Below, one piece after another: positions 63,954 to 64,000 of a stretch of 64,000 nucleotides of DNA. Position 1 is the stretch's first letter. Each line of letters opens with the position of its first letter. The translations under genes were made by a program, and so were the position numbers. The stretch is taken from positions 90,896-154,895 of the forward strand of contig NZ_WVID01000019.1 in NCBI RefSeq assembly GCF_010091925.1, in the 5' to 3' direction. The DNA comes from Nostoc sp. B(2019). GTDB lineage: Bacteria; Cyanobacteriota; Cyanobacteriia; Cyanobacteriales; Nostocaceae. Below the pieces are notes generated by a model. That model ran no database searches. It worked only from the letters and a program-made list of their open reading frames with translations, and was not told the origin of the DNA.

Positions 63954-64000
63954 TTGATAGCATTGCTATCTACTTGATATCGATAGCTGTTGCTATCAAT
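63954..64000. repeat. GATAGCA/TGCTATC repeat cluster upstream of the recombinase
   Basis: TTGATAGCATTGCTATC contains a 7-bp perfect dyad with one central base (63956-63970). TTGATATCGATAG and TGTTGCTATCAAT follow to the window edge. Probably recombinase binding or crossover sites; the cluster continues outside the window. Confidence 0.6.

Overview
The window looks like an accessory replicon or genomic island of a filamentous cyanobacterium. The evidence is the many HIP1-type GCGATCGC palindromes, cyanobacterial families (PxcA, long-chain flavodoxin, group 2 sigma factors, DUF2808, SLH-OprB porin), short cyanobacterial repeats, and mobile-DNA edges: a truncated DnaB-type helicase at the left end and a tyrosine recombinase at the right end. 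I cannot name the species or decide between plasmid and chromosome.

Almost everything between the edges concerns metal handling, mainly copper-like and zinc-like. Layout: 0-5 kb is a helicase fragment, a repeat-rich protein gene and a graveyard (P-type ATPase remnant split by an IS110 element, a histidine-kinase fragment fused to a group II intron RT remnant). 5-6.3 kb carries two double-glycine leader peptides. 6.4-8.5 kb is a two-component system. 9.5-12 kb is a PLP-enzyme plus exporter pair. 12.8-18.3 kb holds a porin, three DUF2808 proteins and a His-rich secreted protein. 19-27.9 kb holds a DUF305 protein, a copper chaperone, a Cu-ATPase, a cupredoxin, a MerR regulator and small accessory genes. 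28-31.9 kb is a CDF transporter, a Zn/Cd/Pb ATPase and an ArsR/SmtB repressor. 32.7-39.6 kb is a complete HME-RND efflux operon. 40-45 kb is PxcA, a sigma factor, DUF2808 and a second two-component system. 45-48 kb is a collapsed RND copy and a sigma factor without region 1.2. 48-55 kb holds two DUF305 proteins and another RND pair. 55-62 kb holds a deacetylase, flavodoxin, multicopper oxidase, DUF4396 protein, glutathione-reductase paralog and a Cys-rich copper-storage-type protein.

The unifying feature is regulatory. Twenty-three copies of an 18-bp direct repeat, ATGAAAT-N4-ATGAAAT, sit in intergenic DNA in front of most genes. They are absent from 18.6-32.5 kb, where five MerR-type promoters (19-bp spacer) and one SmtB-type operator take over. 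The repeat matches what I recall for the CopR copper response regulator of Synechocystis, and two RppA/CopR-like systems are encoded here. In one orientation a -10-like element usually starts about 15 nt after the repeat. In the other orientation five copies share a CATTAGG element exactly 35 nt downstream.

The most novel candidates are a ~60-nt small RNA under such a box with a CUCCU loop and an intrinsic terminator (17.03-17.1 kb), an SbnA-like enzyme plus MOP-type exporter under a box (possible metallophore), metal-box-linked sigma factors, and a repeated stem-loop leader.
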